From: Candidatus Heimdallarchaeota archaeon LC_2 | GTDB lineage: Archaea > Asgardarchaeota > Heimdallarchaeia > Heimdallarchaeales > Kariarchaeaceae | Direction: 5' to 3' | Assembly: GCA_001940725.1 (NCBI GenBank) | Contig: MDVR01000163.1 | Coordinates: 1 to 21,574, forward strand | DNA: 21,574 nt | Part shown: positions 1 to 7,827 of the stretch, piece by piece | Layout of the letters: every line of letters starts with the position of its first letter | Numbering within the stretch: the stretch's first letter is position 1 | Translations under genes and position numbers: made by a program | Notes under the pieces: model-generated | Seen by the model: the letters and a program-made list of their open reading frames with translations, nothing else | The model's database searches: none | What the model was told of the DNA's origin: nothing

Positions 1-159
1 TGCTAATTCATATTCAAATACAGTTCCTTGATCAGTTAGATCTCCAGTAAAAATATAGTAATCAGCATCAATCTCATTTATGTACTTGACACCTTCAATA
101 AATGTCTCTTCATTAAATTTACCACCTATATGTGCGTCACTGAATACTACAAATTTCAT
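1..159 (-). CDS. Metallophosphoesterase, N-terminal fragment (cut by window edge)
   Basis: This is the first 53 residues of a gene that runs off the left edge. The start MKFVVFSDAHIGGKF carries the Asp-x-His signature of calcineurin-like phosphoesterases (SDAH at residues 7-10). The second block, FTGDLTDQG at about residues 39-47, is the GD motif that supplies the next metal ligands. Family members hydrolyse phosphoesters with two bound metal ions; the substrate cannot be told from this fragment. The ATG at 159 is chosen because the first beta strand of the fold follows it directly. The gene lies 82 bases downstream of the glycerophosphodiester phosphodiesterase on the same strand, so the two may be cotranscribed. 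Confidence 0.8.
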   Translation of the reverse strand, partial: MKFVVFSDAHIGGKFNEETFIEGVKYINEIDADYYIFTGDLTDQGTVFEYELA

Positions 160-241
160 GAAATCAGTGTATACCCTCTGTTCATTAATCTTTATCAAAT
201 CAAATGGATAAAAGTGAATTTCTAAATAGCTCTCCTTATTT

Positions 242-991
242 TCAGATTTTTTGTTTCAGATATCCAGAAAGAAGTGAGGGATAATTTGTAAGTATACCAT
301 CAACATTATTTTTTATTAGAAAATCCCACTCTTCAGGAAAATCAGCAAAATAAACCATTGTTTTTGTCCCAGTGTTTCTTAGTTTAATAAATTCTTCTTC
401 TGAATAATTTCTCCATCTAATTTGGGAGTATTCAATCCTATTTTCTTTAATTATCTTGTAAAATTCATCAAAAGACCGTTTTTTCTGCATTAAACCAAGC
501 GAGTATTTATTTGTGTTAACTTTAAACCATTGTAATGTTTCAACATCTCGAGCGGAAATGTATCCATTGCCAATACCTGTTTTCCCGGTATTATCATCTA
601 AACAATCCAACATTAATCTTTCAAGAGTTCTATTTTCCTCTATTTGATCGAATTGAGGCTTAACTTCAACAATGTAAGAAACATCGACTGGTAGTTCTTG
701 AAGAACCTCAGCAAAGGTTGGAATCCTTGTATTATTGAATAATTTGTTCTTCCAAGTCCCAACGTCTTTTTGTTTTAATTTTTGTAGTGTAAAATTAACA
801 ATTCCTTGATCTTCACCTGTAATTCTAGAAAGTGATCTATCATGAAAAATAACCAATTCTTTATCTTTAGTTATTTGTACATCAAGTTCAATTATATCTA
901 CATTTGAAGTAATAGCAGTCCAAAAAGATAGCATGGTGTTTTCAGGTGCTACACCTGATGCACCTCGATGCGCAATGCTTACAATACTCAT
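242..991 (-). CDS. Glycerophosphodiester phosphodiesterase
   Basis: This 249-residue protein has the full GDPD signature. It shows HRG at residues 8-10, PEN at 16-18, the metal-binding ELDVQ at 35-39 (E35, D37), the catalytic FHD at 49-51 (H50), and VEVK at 108-111. The length is typical of cytosolic GDPDs and no signal peptide is visible. The family hydrolyses glycerophosphodiesters, for example deacylated phospholipids, to glycerol phosphate and an alcohol. In an archaeon with ether lipids the natural substrate is uncertain; phospholipid head-group turnover is an inference. The start is an ATG at 991, and the next gene upstream ends 73 bases away on the same strand. Confidence 0.92.
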   Translation of the reverse strand: MSIVSIAHRGASGVAPENTMLSFWTAITSNVDIIELDVQITKDKELVIFHDRSLSRITGEDQGIVNFTLQKLKQKDVGTWKNKLFNNTRIPTFAEVLQELPVDVSYIVEVKPQFDQIEENRTLERLMLDCLDDNTGKTGIGNGYISARDVETLQWFKVNTNKYSLGLMQKKRSFDEFYKIIKENRIEYSQIRWRNYSEEEFIKLRNTGTKTMVYFADFPEEWDFLIKNNVDGILTNYPSLLSGYLKQKI

Positions 992-1064
992 TTATTCTAT
1001 TTTTCAAGATCAATTTTTTAGTTTAGAGAATTCAAAAGGAATTATTGATAAATTAAAAAGAAAT

Positions 1065-2357
1065 TTAGTGACTTCCACCAGGAATAGATTTGAGAGGGTA
1101 GATCTGCATCAATCCTGGGAGTTCATAAACAATTTCTGCCATATTTGCTTGGTGCACCATATTCATTATGGGTTGTCTTCTTCTGAATGTCATATAATTT
1201 CTAATTTCTCTGAAATATGTAAATTTATGATTTTCTGATGAATTTCTAAATTTCAGTTCAAAATAGTTAATTCCATTCTTATCTAAATTAATTTCCAAAG
1301 AGTCCAATGGTTGAATGAATTCATAACCTCCACCATGTGGTGTGATATTAAGTTTAGAAAATTTATTTTCTAGATTCAGATTTCGAACTCGCCCACCTTC
1401 GGTCCACTTATCCAAAAATTCACTTGTAAGATTCGGTTTATGTTTTACAGCTACAAGTCCTTCTTCTGGATTAAAAGCTATAGGCATTAAACCCTCATGT
1501 TTCTGAGTTCCAATAATGTGAGAAGCTCCTTTTTCTATTAATCCTTGATGAGTAATCTCTTCCAACTTCTTCCATGGATGTTTATCAAATATTTCACCCA
1601 TTGTTATGTCTCTATTTTCTGCGTTTGCTGATTCAGTTAATAGAAATTGATTGTAATATCGATTTCTAGCCTCTCCTTCAAGAAAAACAATATCGCCATG
1701 TGGTGTTTCTATATTATGGAACCCCTCTACATCGGACAACCATTCTTCAGGATTAGAAAGTAACTTTCCTCCAACATGTCCAGAACAGTGAACTACAACA
1801 AATCTTCGATGTGTATCTTCTCCACTTTCTGGGTCAATTACATTATAGACTCCAGCAAAATGATTTCCTTTTCCTAATTGGCTAAGCTGATCATTACCAA
1901 TTCTTTGTTGTGAAGAGGTAAGATATTCAAGTAGATCCACATCTGGGATTGGATCTTCGATTTCATAGATGCTGAATCCACAGCCATTAGGTAATGAATT
2001 ATTGGTAGCCATCATACCGTCAAACTCTAGATTTAAGATTGCACCATAAGTAAATCCTCTTTTTATCCTAATGGGATTATAAGTCACGGTGCCATCAGGA
2101 GCAAAAAGAACGTATGGATTAGATTGTTGAATGTCCATTCCAAGATGATCAGCTGCATAAAGAACCTTTGCGAATCCAACTTCCATAATTTTTGGAGCAA
2201 TCTTTGCGACCTTACCTCCAGCTGCCAATGAGAAAATTCTTTCACGTGCGAGGTTCATCCATGGTTCTAGCATTTTCGACACACCTGAAAATGAAACTTT
2301 AGGTGATAATTTAATAATTTCCTCATTATCAAGTGTTGATAGTTTTCTAGATAACAT
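1065..2357 (-). CDS. Divergent RtcB-like protein (RNA ligase family homolog)
   Basis: The 430-residue protein resembles the 3'-phosphate RNA ligase RtcB block by block but is far from canonical. NGCGFS (124-129, C126) matches the metal-binding Cys block, GKGNHF (162-167, H166) the NHF motif, and HCSGHVGG (190-197, H190) the HxGSRG region. ANAENRD (244-250) matches the A-x-ANR helix, ITHQGLIE (268-275, H270) the AHN motif, and ITPHGGG (338-344, H341) the HGAGR loop that carries the guanylylated histidine. The Asp three residues before the metal-binding Cys is replaced by Pro123, and the HRKGAT block is not recognisable. All the Cys and His ligands appear kept, so metal and nucleotide binding is plausible, but ligase activity is not assured. 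A TATA-like box lies 26 bases upstream of the ATG. I infer an RNA repair or ligation paralog. Confidence 0.65.
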   Translation of the reverse strand: MLSRKLSTLDNEEIIKLSPKVSFSGVSKMLEPWMNLARERIFSLAAGGKVAKIAPKIMEVGFAKVLYAADHLGMDIQQSNPYVLFAPDGTVTYNPIRIKRGFTYGAILNLEFDGMMATNNSLPNGCGFSIYEIEDPIPDVDLLEYLTSSQQRIGNDQLSQLGKGNHFAGVYNVIDPESGEDTHRRFVVVHCSGHVGGKLLSNPEEWLSDVEGFHNIETPHGDIVFLEGEARNRYYNQFLLTESANAENRDITMGEIFDKHPWKKLEEITHQGLIEKGASHIIGTQKHEGLMPIAFNPEEGLVAVKHKPNLTSEFLDKWTEGGRVRNLNLENKFSKLNITPHGGGYEFIQPLDSLEINLDKNGINYFELKFRNSSENHKFTYFREIRNYMTFRRRQPIMNMVHQANMAEIVYELPGLMQIYPLKSIPGGSH

Positions 2358-2382
2358 TGATTATATACCCATCGTTGAATTT

Positions 2383-2390
2383 GTTTATAA
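2383..2390 (-). promoter_or_regulatory. TATA-like box of the RtcB-like gene
   Basis: On the minus strand the sequence TTATAAAC ends 26 bases before the ATG at 2357. In archaea transcription starts about 25 bases after the TATA box, so the transcript would be leaderless or nearly so. Confidence 0.45.
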
Positions 2391-2557
2391 CTTTTTCTCA
2401 GAATGAAACTATTTCATGAAGGAAATTTGTTCGGTCAATAGAATTTTGGAAGAAATTCTTATGGTTTAATATATAAAGCATAGTCAATTATAGCGTATCA
2501 ATTAAATTTTTGCAAATGATGAGATTCAAAGCTTCTTCTAATGTTTTATTTGAGTAA

Positions 2558-2815
2558 TTATTGAGCGGTTGAATTTTCTGCTTCTTTTTTTGGATCGACA
2601 TAGTATTTGTAAAATAAAGGTATAATATATGGAGCAACTCCAATTGACACCATTAACATACCAATTGCTATGACAATTGAACCAGTGGATGGAGCACCTC
2701 TTAATCCAGCTCCTACAATTGAAAATCCCATCAAGAAAAATAATGAAGTAAACATCAATTTGGTTATAATGCCCATTCCATCTCTCTTAAGATCTTTTGA
2801 CTTTGCTTTTGACAC
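2558..2815 (-). CDS. Small two-helix membrane protein of unknown function
   Basis: I do not recognise this 85-residue protein. A short basic N-terminus (KAKSKDLKRD) is followed by two hydrophobic segments at about residues 19-39 and 47-69, joined by a Gly-Ala-Pro-Ser turn. The tail is charged (KKEAEN). Two transmembrane helices with both ends in the cytoplasm fit the positive charges. The apparent start is GTG at 2815; an overlapping ATG two bases upstream is out of frame. The gene stands alone: about 200 bases separate it from the RtcB-like gene downstream, and it is divergent from the DUF547 gene. No domain assignment is possible by eye. Confidence 0.65.
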   Translation of the reverse strand: MSKAKSKDLKRDGMGIITKLMFTSLFFLMGFSIVGAGLRGAPSTGSIVIAIGMLMVSIGVAPYIIPLFYKYYVDPKKEAENSTAQ

Positions 2816-2927
2816 ATTTCGTTAATTGACTATGTCCTTTTTAGCTTTATCTCGCGCACACTTAGAATATAGATTCTTTAATATAAAATTTAGTAATTGC
2901 CCTCTACTACTAATTATCAAACCATTA

Positions 2928-2936
2928 TTATATATT
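2928..2936 (+). promoter_or_regulatory. TATA-like box of the DUF547 gene
   Basis: TTATATATT lies 23-31 bases before the ATG at 2959, the spacing expected for a leaderless archaeal transcript. Confidence 0.5.
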
Positions 2937-2958
2937 GAATAAGTAATAATATTTAATT

Positions 2959-3624
2959 ATGGCTTCTCAAGTAATTGATAAATCAGTATTACTATCATAT
3001 CTAAAAGATGGCAAGGTAAATTATTCTTTATTGAAAAATGATCTTTGGCTAAAAAAAAACTTAGAGAAGATGAAAAATACCAACGTTAAGGAATTAACTT
3101 ATTCTGAAGAATTTGCATTTTGGCTCAATGCCTACAATTTATTGACGCTTCAAGCTGTTTGCAAAGAATTAGAAAAAAATCCTAATTGGAAGGGAAATTT
3201 ATCATACTTCTCAAGGATTCGCTTTTTTGCTCTTAGAAGGCATTCTATTGGTAGTAAAAAAATTTCACTCTATACTTTGGAAAACAAAATATTACGCAAA
3301 AAATTCAAAGATCCAAGAATTCATTTCGCAATAAACTGTGCTTCTATTTCTTGTCCATTTCTACCCGGAAAATTATTTGAGGCAGATTCATTGGAAACAT
3401 ACTTAGAAGATTTAACTTATCAATTTATAAATGATCAAAATTCAGTAATTTTAAACGAGGATACTTTAAGCCTTAATCAGATATTTAAATGGTACAAGAA
3501 GGATTTTAAAGAAGGTGGTGGACTTATCACTTTTATTAACAAATATTGGAAAGGATCAAAGATTCCAAATAATATTAGAATAGAATATTTAAAATATGAT
3601 TGGCATATAAATTCAATTTCCTAA
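2959..3624 (+). CDS. DUF547 domain protein
   Basis: This 221-residue protein matches the DUF547 family through two blocks. The first is FAFWLNAYN (residues 52-60) followed by LLTLQAV. The second is the 118-133 stretch DPRIHFAINCASISCP, with its two cysteines C127 and C132. The domain fills nearly the whole protein, and there is no clear signal peptide or membrane helix. DUF547 proteins occur in bacteria, plants and archaea and their biochemical activity is not established, so none is assigned. The ATG is supported by a well-placed TATA-like box. The gene is transcribed divergently from the small membrane protein. Confidence 0.85.
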   Translation: MASQVIDKSVLLSYLKDGKVNYSLLKNDLWLKKNLEKMKNTNVKELTYSEEFAFWLNAYNLLTLQAVCKELEKNPNWKGNLSYFSRIRFFALRRHSIGSKKISLYTLENKILRKKFKDPRIHFAINCASISCPFLPGKLFEADSLETYLEDLTYQFINDQNSVILNEDTLSLNQIFKWYKKDFKEGGGLITFINKYWKGSKIPNNIRIEYLKYDWHINSIS

Positions 3625-3730
3625 AGAACCAATGTATTTATCTCTAAACAACGTGTAATCTATATATCATAGTTTTTACGCGATTAATCCGAAAAATTCA
3701 CACAAGATTTTATATTTGCAAGTTTCGAGG

Positions 3731-3740
3731 TTTTAATATA
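3731..3740 (+). promoter_or_regulatory. TATA-like box of the proline-rich membrane protein gene
   Basis: TTTTAATATA ends 23 bases before the ATG at 3763, consistent with a leaderless or short-leader archaeal transcript. Confidence 0.45.
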
Positions 3741-3762
3741 GATAATAAATTGGAGTTATTTT

Positions 3763-4752
3763 ATGGCATCCATTCCAGATAATTTACCACCCGAAGGTTT
3801 TGATCCTTTCTACAAAGCATTAATTTATTTGAGTATTGTATATATCATTGCCACAGCATTCACAACCTGGTTAATTACTCGAAAGCGTGCGAAGCCAGTT
3901 ATTGAATATCGTGATTCTGATGATTCAGGTCATGTTGAAATGCCAGATTCTTCTACTACACAAATTTCATTTGAAGACAGTAGAGATATTCTTGCAAGTT
4001 TAAGAATTGAAATTGCTGGTGCTGAAGCAAGTTTAGTCCAATTAAGTGCTGTAAAAAATGAAGGAGAAGTCTCAAACGTTGCTTACAAAATTTTGCACAC
4101 TCGTTTTTCATCAGATGTTACAAAATTGACAGCTAAAATGAATGAAATGCTGAAAGTTGACATAGTCAGTTCTAAAACGGGAGAAATTGATTCTGGTATA
4201 ACTGATGATGAGATGGTTGACATTGAAGCAGATCTCGAGAAACAATTACAAGAGCTTGAAGATGAGGATGATTTTCTGGCACCAAGAGGTAGAGGTAGAA
4301 GAGGGCGAAAATCAAAGGCTAAATCCGCTGTAACTAAAACAGTTATCACAAAACCTGTAGAGGTAAAAGCACCACACGAAAAAGTAAAGGTCACAAATCC
4401 CCCCCCACCTACCAAGGCTTCTATACCTCCACCAACCGCATCACCCCCTCCTCCTGAAAAACCGATTTCACAAGCTCCCCCACCAACTAAAATTGGTCAA
4501 GCCATGCCAGCACCCACTAAAACATCGACAGCTGGGATTCCTCCTCCACCAACCAAGGCTTCTATACCTCCACCAACTGCAAAATCAGTATCATCAGCTG
4601 CGCCCCCTCAAGCAGCTCAGCCAATGAAAGTTGAAAATGCAGATCCTGAGAAAGAAAAAATATTTGCTAAATCGACCTCAATTGCTGCATTAAGAATGGA
4701 TATGCTAAGAGAATTAGCCCGTTTAAAGAAATTAATTAATGAAGATGAGTAA
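3763..4752 (+). CDS. Membrane-anchored proline-rich protein of unknown function
   Basis: The 329-residue protein begins with a short polar stretch and one transmembrane helix (about residues 17-38) followed by RKRAK, which places the rest in the cytoplasm. A helical, possibly coiled segment follows at about 70-130. Next come an acidic stretch (LEDEDD) and a basic one (RGRGRRGRKSKAK, about 174-188). Residues about 205-290 form a proline-rich, presumably disordered region with the repeated unit PPPPTKASIPPPTA. A short C-terminal helix (about 300-329) is rich in Leu, Arg and Lys. The layout resembles a membrane-tethered scaffold with a flexible linker, but no known family is recognised. The 3' end overlaps rpiA by 14 bases, so the two are probably translationally coupled. 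Confidence 0.75.
   Translation: MASIPDNLPPEGFDPFYKALIYLSIVYIIATAFTTWLITRKRAKPVIEYRDSDDSGHVEMPDSSTTQISFEDSRDILASLRIEIAGAEASLVQLSAVKNEGEVSNVAYKILHTRFSSDVTKLTAKMNEMLKVDIVSSKTGEIDSGITDDEMVDIEADLEKQLQELEDEDDFLAPRGRGRRGRKSKAKSAVTKTVITKPVEVKAPHEKVKVTNPPPPTKASIPPPTASPPPPEKPISQAPPPTKIGQAMPAPTKTSTAGIPPPPTKASIPPPTAKSVSSAAPPQAAQPMKVENADPEKEKIFAKSTSIAALRMDMLRELARLKKLINEDE
4411..4577 (+). repeat. 26-bp exact direct repeats in the proline-rich region
   Basis: Two identical 26-base stretches at 4411-4436 and 4552-4577 encode TKASIPPPT-type units. The offset of 141 bases is 47 codons, so the reading frame is kept. An 8-base C run at 4399-4406 lies beside the first copy. Both are likely to be prone to slippage or recombination. 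Confidence 0.8.
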
Positions 4753-5461
4753 TAATTCAAAAAATATTGCTGCAAAATATACTGCAAATTTAGTGCAAAA
4801 TAATCAATACTTAATATTTGGTTCAGGGTCCACTGTAAACCTAGTAATTGATTATTTATCAAAATCACATTTCAAATTGGAAAAATTAGACGTTGTTTCA
4901 GCTTCTACATATACATCTGAAAGGCTAATGAAATATCAAATAAATGAAATCAGTTTAGAAGAACTGAAAAATAAAAAATTGGACACTTCTCTGATATGTA
5001 TTGATGGTGCAGACCAGATTAAATTTGATAATGGTAATAATCCAGTTTCTATTCTCAAAGGCCATGGATCTGCATTAGTTAGAGAAAAAATTCTATGGGC
5101 ACAAAGTGATATGATTTTTGTCGTTGTTGATAAAAACAAATTGGTAGATAAAATTACTGGATTTATCCCGGTAGAGATTATACCGATTGCTAATGAATTA
5201 GTAATTGATAAAATAAATTTACTTTATGATGATATTGAAATAAAATTACAAATGAATTCATTAGAAGAACCCTTGATAACTGATAATCATAATTATATAT
5301 TAGAAGTACACCATCAAGGTCGAATTACAGATATAAACAAGTTTCACAAACAAGTAAAATCACTAGTTGGAGTAGTAGACACGGGTATATTTGGAACTAC
5401 TTTGATAAACAAATGTAAATTCATTATTGGCTACAAAGATAAAGTTAGAGTGATAGGATGA
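4739..5461 (+). CDS. rpiA: Ribose-5-phosphate isomerase A
   Basis: RpiA interconverts ribose 5-phosphate and ribulose 5-phosphate and supplies ribose for nucleotides. The 240-residue protein shows the phosphate loop GSGSTV (28-33), the active-site IDGAD (88-92, D89 and D92) and KGHGSALVREK (107-117, with the expected catalytic Lys107 and Glu116). VVVDKNKLVDK and FIPVEIIP follow at 128-150. The usual KGGGGAL block is changed to KGHGSAL. Length fits the family. ATG codons at 4739 and 4745 both lie in the overlap with the preceding gene, and either could be the start. The stop codon directly abuts the stop of the convergent ATPase gene at 5462, with no spacer. Confidence 0.93.
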   Translation: MKMSNNSKNIAAKYTANLVQNNQYLIFGSGSTVNLVIDYLSKSHFKLEKLDVVSASTYTSERLMKYQINEISLEELKNKKLDTSLICIDGADQIKFDNGNNPVSILKGHGSALVREKILWAQSDMIFVVVDKNKLVDKITGFIPVEIIPIANELVIDKINLLYDDIEIKLQMNSLEEPLITDNHNYILEVHHQGRITDINKFHKQVKSLVGVVDTGIFGTTLINKCKFIIGYKDKVRVIG

Positions 5462-6757
5462 TTATACTCGACGAACTGTTAAAGGAGATTCAGCTCTATC
5501 CAAAAATCTTTCCAATCGTTTTGTGGTCGCCTTTTTTCTTGATAATTTAATTTCACCGTTAGGATCAATTATTGCATTCAACATTATTTGAGGTCCAATC
5601 ATAAGTTGGATTTGTTCATATTCATGTCCATTTTCTACTTTTACAATTAGATGCTTTCTTGTTTCAATTATTTCTAGAATTGGAAGATTATTTCCTTCTG
5701 AAGTAAATTTTGATTTCATTGGTAAATCAAATAAATTTTGTTTTTTTCTTGAGTGTCTGTAAGATCTGTTATCCTTGGGTTTTTTCCTCTTCCGCTTAAA
5801 TTCCTCATTCCCTGTTAATGGTATTACAACAATCTGCTCTCCAAAAGAGAACATTTCGTATAATGGTTTGCGATTTAGAAAGTTTCTTACTTCAATAACA
5901 GGTCTAGCCAACCCCTGGTCATTAAACCCAGAGGGTGTTTTAACAAGCATTTTGAGTGACAATACAGTCTCTACATCTCCATTGAAAATGAAAATTACAG
6001 TGTCAATCACATTTGCAATTAAACCCAGTTCTATGCGTGTAACAAATCTTTGTATTGCATCAATAGGTTGAGTGGCATGGATTACTCCAACCATCCCAAC
6101 ACCTGCAAGTCTCATATCTGTATATACATTGAAATCCAAATTTTTTCTGATTTCATCAAATATTACATAATCAGGCCTCATGAGTAACAAAACATCAGCC
6201 AATTTTTCTACATCTTCAGGAAGTGTCGTAAATTGAGTTATTCTGTCATCTAGTTGCAAATCTCTTGGTTTTTCAATTGTCTTAATTATCTTCTGCTGAT
6301 CGGCATAAAAATTGGTTAAAGCCGCAGCAAAAGTAGATTTTCCATGTCCGGGGGCACCCGCAATTAGTATCCCTTCAGCTCTGTCTTCTAATCTTTGCAA
6401 CAGTTTTTCAGGAATATTGTATTCACTGAGTTTTTTCTGAATTGTAGGTCTAACGATTGTAATTTCGTAAGCATCTGAAAAAGGAGGGATTGTTATAACA
6501 ATTCTGTAATTATGTAATTGGATTACTTGGACCAATTCCTGATCATCTTCAATGAAGGCATTTGCTTCTTCATCGGCAATCTCTAAAATTGTTTGTGTAA
6601 GACTTTCAAGATAATCACGATCTAAGATATCATCACTAATTGGATCTAAACTCCACTCACCAGGGTTTCCATGTTTTACTTGTGGATTTAGATTTTCTCT
6701 AAGATGCAAACTCATAGTATTTTCAAATACATCAAACATCTGTTCTAGTTCAATCAT
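5462..6757 (-). CDS. PINc-type archaeal ATPase with KH domain, lacking the PIN domain
   Basis: This protein belongs to the archaeal PilT-type ATPase family that normally has the order PIN, ATPase, KH (COG1855). From the ATG at 6757 it has 431 residues. Family hallmarks are SLHL followed by GNPGEW near residues 16-35, IPPFSDAYEITIVRP near 90-104, Walker A GAPGHGKST (134-142) and IEKPRDL (161-167). Walker B DYVIFDEIR (196-204), DMRLAGVGMVGVIHAT (214-229) and LARPVIEVRNF (283-293) complete the core. A basic linker (KRKRKKPK) precedes a KH-like RNA-binding domain at about 370-420. The PIN nuclease domain that should precede the conserved core is missing, and there is no room for it before the next gene. 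A TTG at 6790 would add only 11 hydrophobic residues. RNA-related function is inferred from the family. Confidence 0.85.
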   Translation of the reverse strand: MIELEQMFDVFENTMSLHLRENLNPQVKHGNPGEWSLDPISDDILDRDYLESLTQTILEIADEEANAFIEDDQELVQVIQLHNYRIVITIPPFSDAYEITIVRPTIQKKLSEYNIPEKLLQRLEDRAEGILIAGAPGHGKSTFAAALTNFYADQQKIIKTIEKPRDLQLDDRITQFTTLPEDVEKLADVLLLMRPDYVIFDEIRKNLDFNVYTDMRLAGVGMVGVIHATQPIDAIQRFVTRIELGLIANVIDTVIFIFNGDVETVLSLKMLVKTPSGFNDQGLARPVIEVRNFLNRKPLYEMFSFGEQIVVIPLTGNEEFKRKRKKPKDNRSYRHSRKKQNLFDLPMKSKFTSEGNNLPILEIIETRKHLIVKVENGHEYEQIQLMIGPQIMLNAIIDPNGEIKLSRKKATTKRLERFLDRAESPLTVRRV

Positions 6758-6829
6758 ACAATAAATTATAACAGGCAATTTGTAAACCAATCGGTAGATA
6801 ACAAACGAAATACTTTAACAAAAATAAAA

Positions 6830-7723
6830 TTAGAAATATCTTGATATTGCTACATCAATAATAATTATTACCAAAGCTATAAACATATTTGGCAATAACC
6901 AATTTTTGAATTTTTTAGCTGTATTATAGTTGGGATCTTTTAATAATGGTATCCCCTGACGTAAGAGTAATAGAACAAATCCACCAGCCGCAAGAATAAA
7001 CAAAGGACCAAATGTATGATTGAATAATGGGAGTAAAGCCACAATAATTGCAACCAAAATTAATAACAAAACTAATCTAGCAGCATTAAACTTTCCATAT
7101 AATACAGCAATTGTTTTGATACCATATTCCCTATCACCTTCTGTGTCCATAATCCCCTTAGCTACTTCTCGAGAGGTATTAAGAATTGCAGAAATAAGAA
7201 ATAGGTATATTGAAGCATTCCAAGTAGATATTGGCCAAAAATGATCCCAACCAGATACTATGGCATCACCATAAAGAAATGCAGAGGTAGCAGTTACTCC
7301 AACCGTAATATTTCCTAGGAAACCTAGTTGTTTAAGTTTGGAATTATATAATAGTGATAAAATGAGGGTAATAGACATAATAATAATTGCTTCTAAACTC
7401 CCAACACCTAGTCCGGCTATTGTCCCGATTATAAATAATACAATTGCATAGATCTTGGCTTGCTTTAGAGAAACTTTTCCTGATGGTAAAGCCCTATGCG
7501 GTGCATTTATTTTATCAATATCAAGATCAATAATATCATTATGAACCATGGCGATACCTATATATGCATTTGCAACAATAATTGCCAATACATATAACCA
7601 CCACTCAGTATTATCACTTGCAAACCATATTCCAGTTACAGCCATCGCAGTAACCATAAAGGCATTTGGTGGTCTTATCATTTTTAATAAATCAAAGATC
7701 GCCACGTTTTCTACAACTTCCAT
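6830..7723 (-). CDS. Geranylgeranylglycerol-phosphate geranylgeranyltransferase (DGGGP synthase, UbiA family)
   Basis: This UbiA-superfamily integral membrane enzyme probably adds the second geranylgeranyl chain in archaeal ether-lipid synthesis. The 297-residue protein has eight or nine hydrophobic segments. Its first Asp-rich motif is HNDIIDLDIDKINAPHR (61-77, with D63, D66, D68 and D70), followed by ALPSG as in archaeal DGGGP synthases. The second motif is DTEGDREYGIKT (193-204). These bind Mg2+ and the prenyl diphosphate. Other UbiA enzymes use the same motifs, but the NxPHRxLPSG context and the archaeal setting favour DGGGP synthase. It follows the endA-like gene on the same strand after a 104-base gap. 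The start is an ATG. Confidence 0.85.
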   Translation of the reverse strand: MEVVENVAIFDLLKMIRPPNAFMVTAMAVTGIWFASDNTEWWLYVLAIIVANAYIGIAMVHNDIIDLDIDKINAPHRALPSGKVSLKQAKIYAIVLFIIGTIAGLGVGSLEAIIIMSITLILSLLYNSKLKQLGFLGNITVGVTATSAFLYGDAIVSGWDHFWPISTWNASIYLFLISAILNTSREVAKGIMDTEGDREYGIKTIAVLYGKFNAARLVLLLILVAIIVALLPLFNHTFGPLFILAAGGFVLLLLRQGIPLLKDPNYNTAKKFKNWLLPNMFIALVIIIIDVAISRYF

Positions 7724-7827
7724 TTCTATATAAATGTGATTTTAATGTCTATATTATCAACTTTATGATTTTTTTCAGCATATAAATCAAATCTATTATT
7801 ATACATAATCATGATTAACGATTTATT

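Noticed and set aside
933..1238. Possible 101-residue plus-strand gene.
   Set aside because: It lies across the antisense strand of two well-supported genes and its translation resembles no protein.
4083..4415. Possible minus-strand gene opposite the proline-rich protein.
   Set aside because: Its Ser- and Gly-rich composition is simply the complement of the acidic and proline-rich codons.
6758..6790. TTG start adding 11 residues to the ATPase.
   Set aside because: The added residues are hydrophobic and not part of the family; the ATG at 6757 is adjacent to the conserved start of the core.
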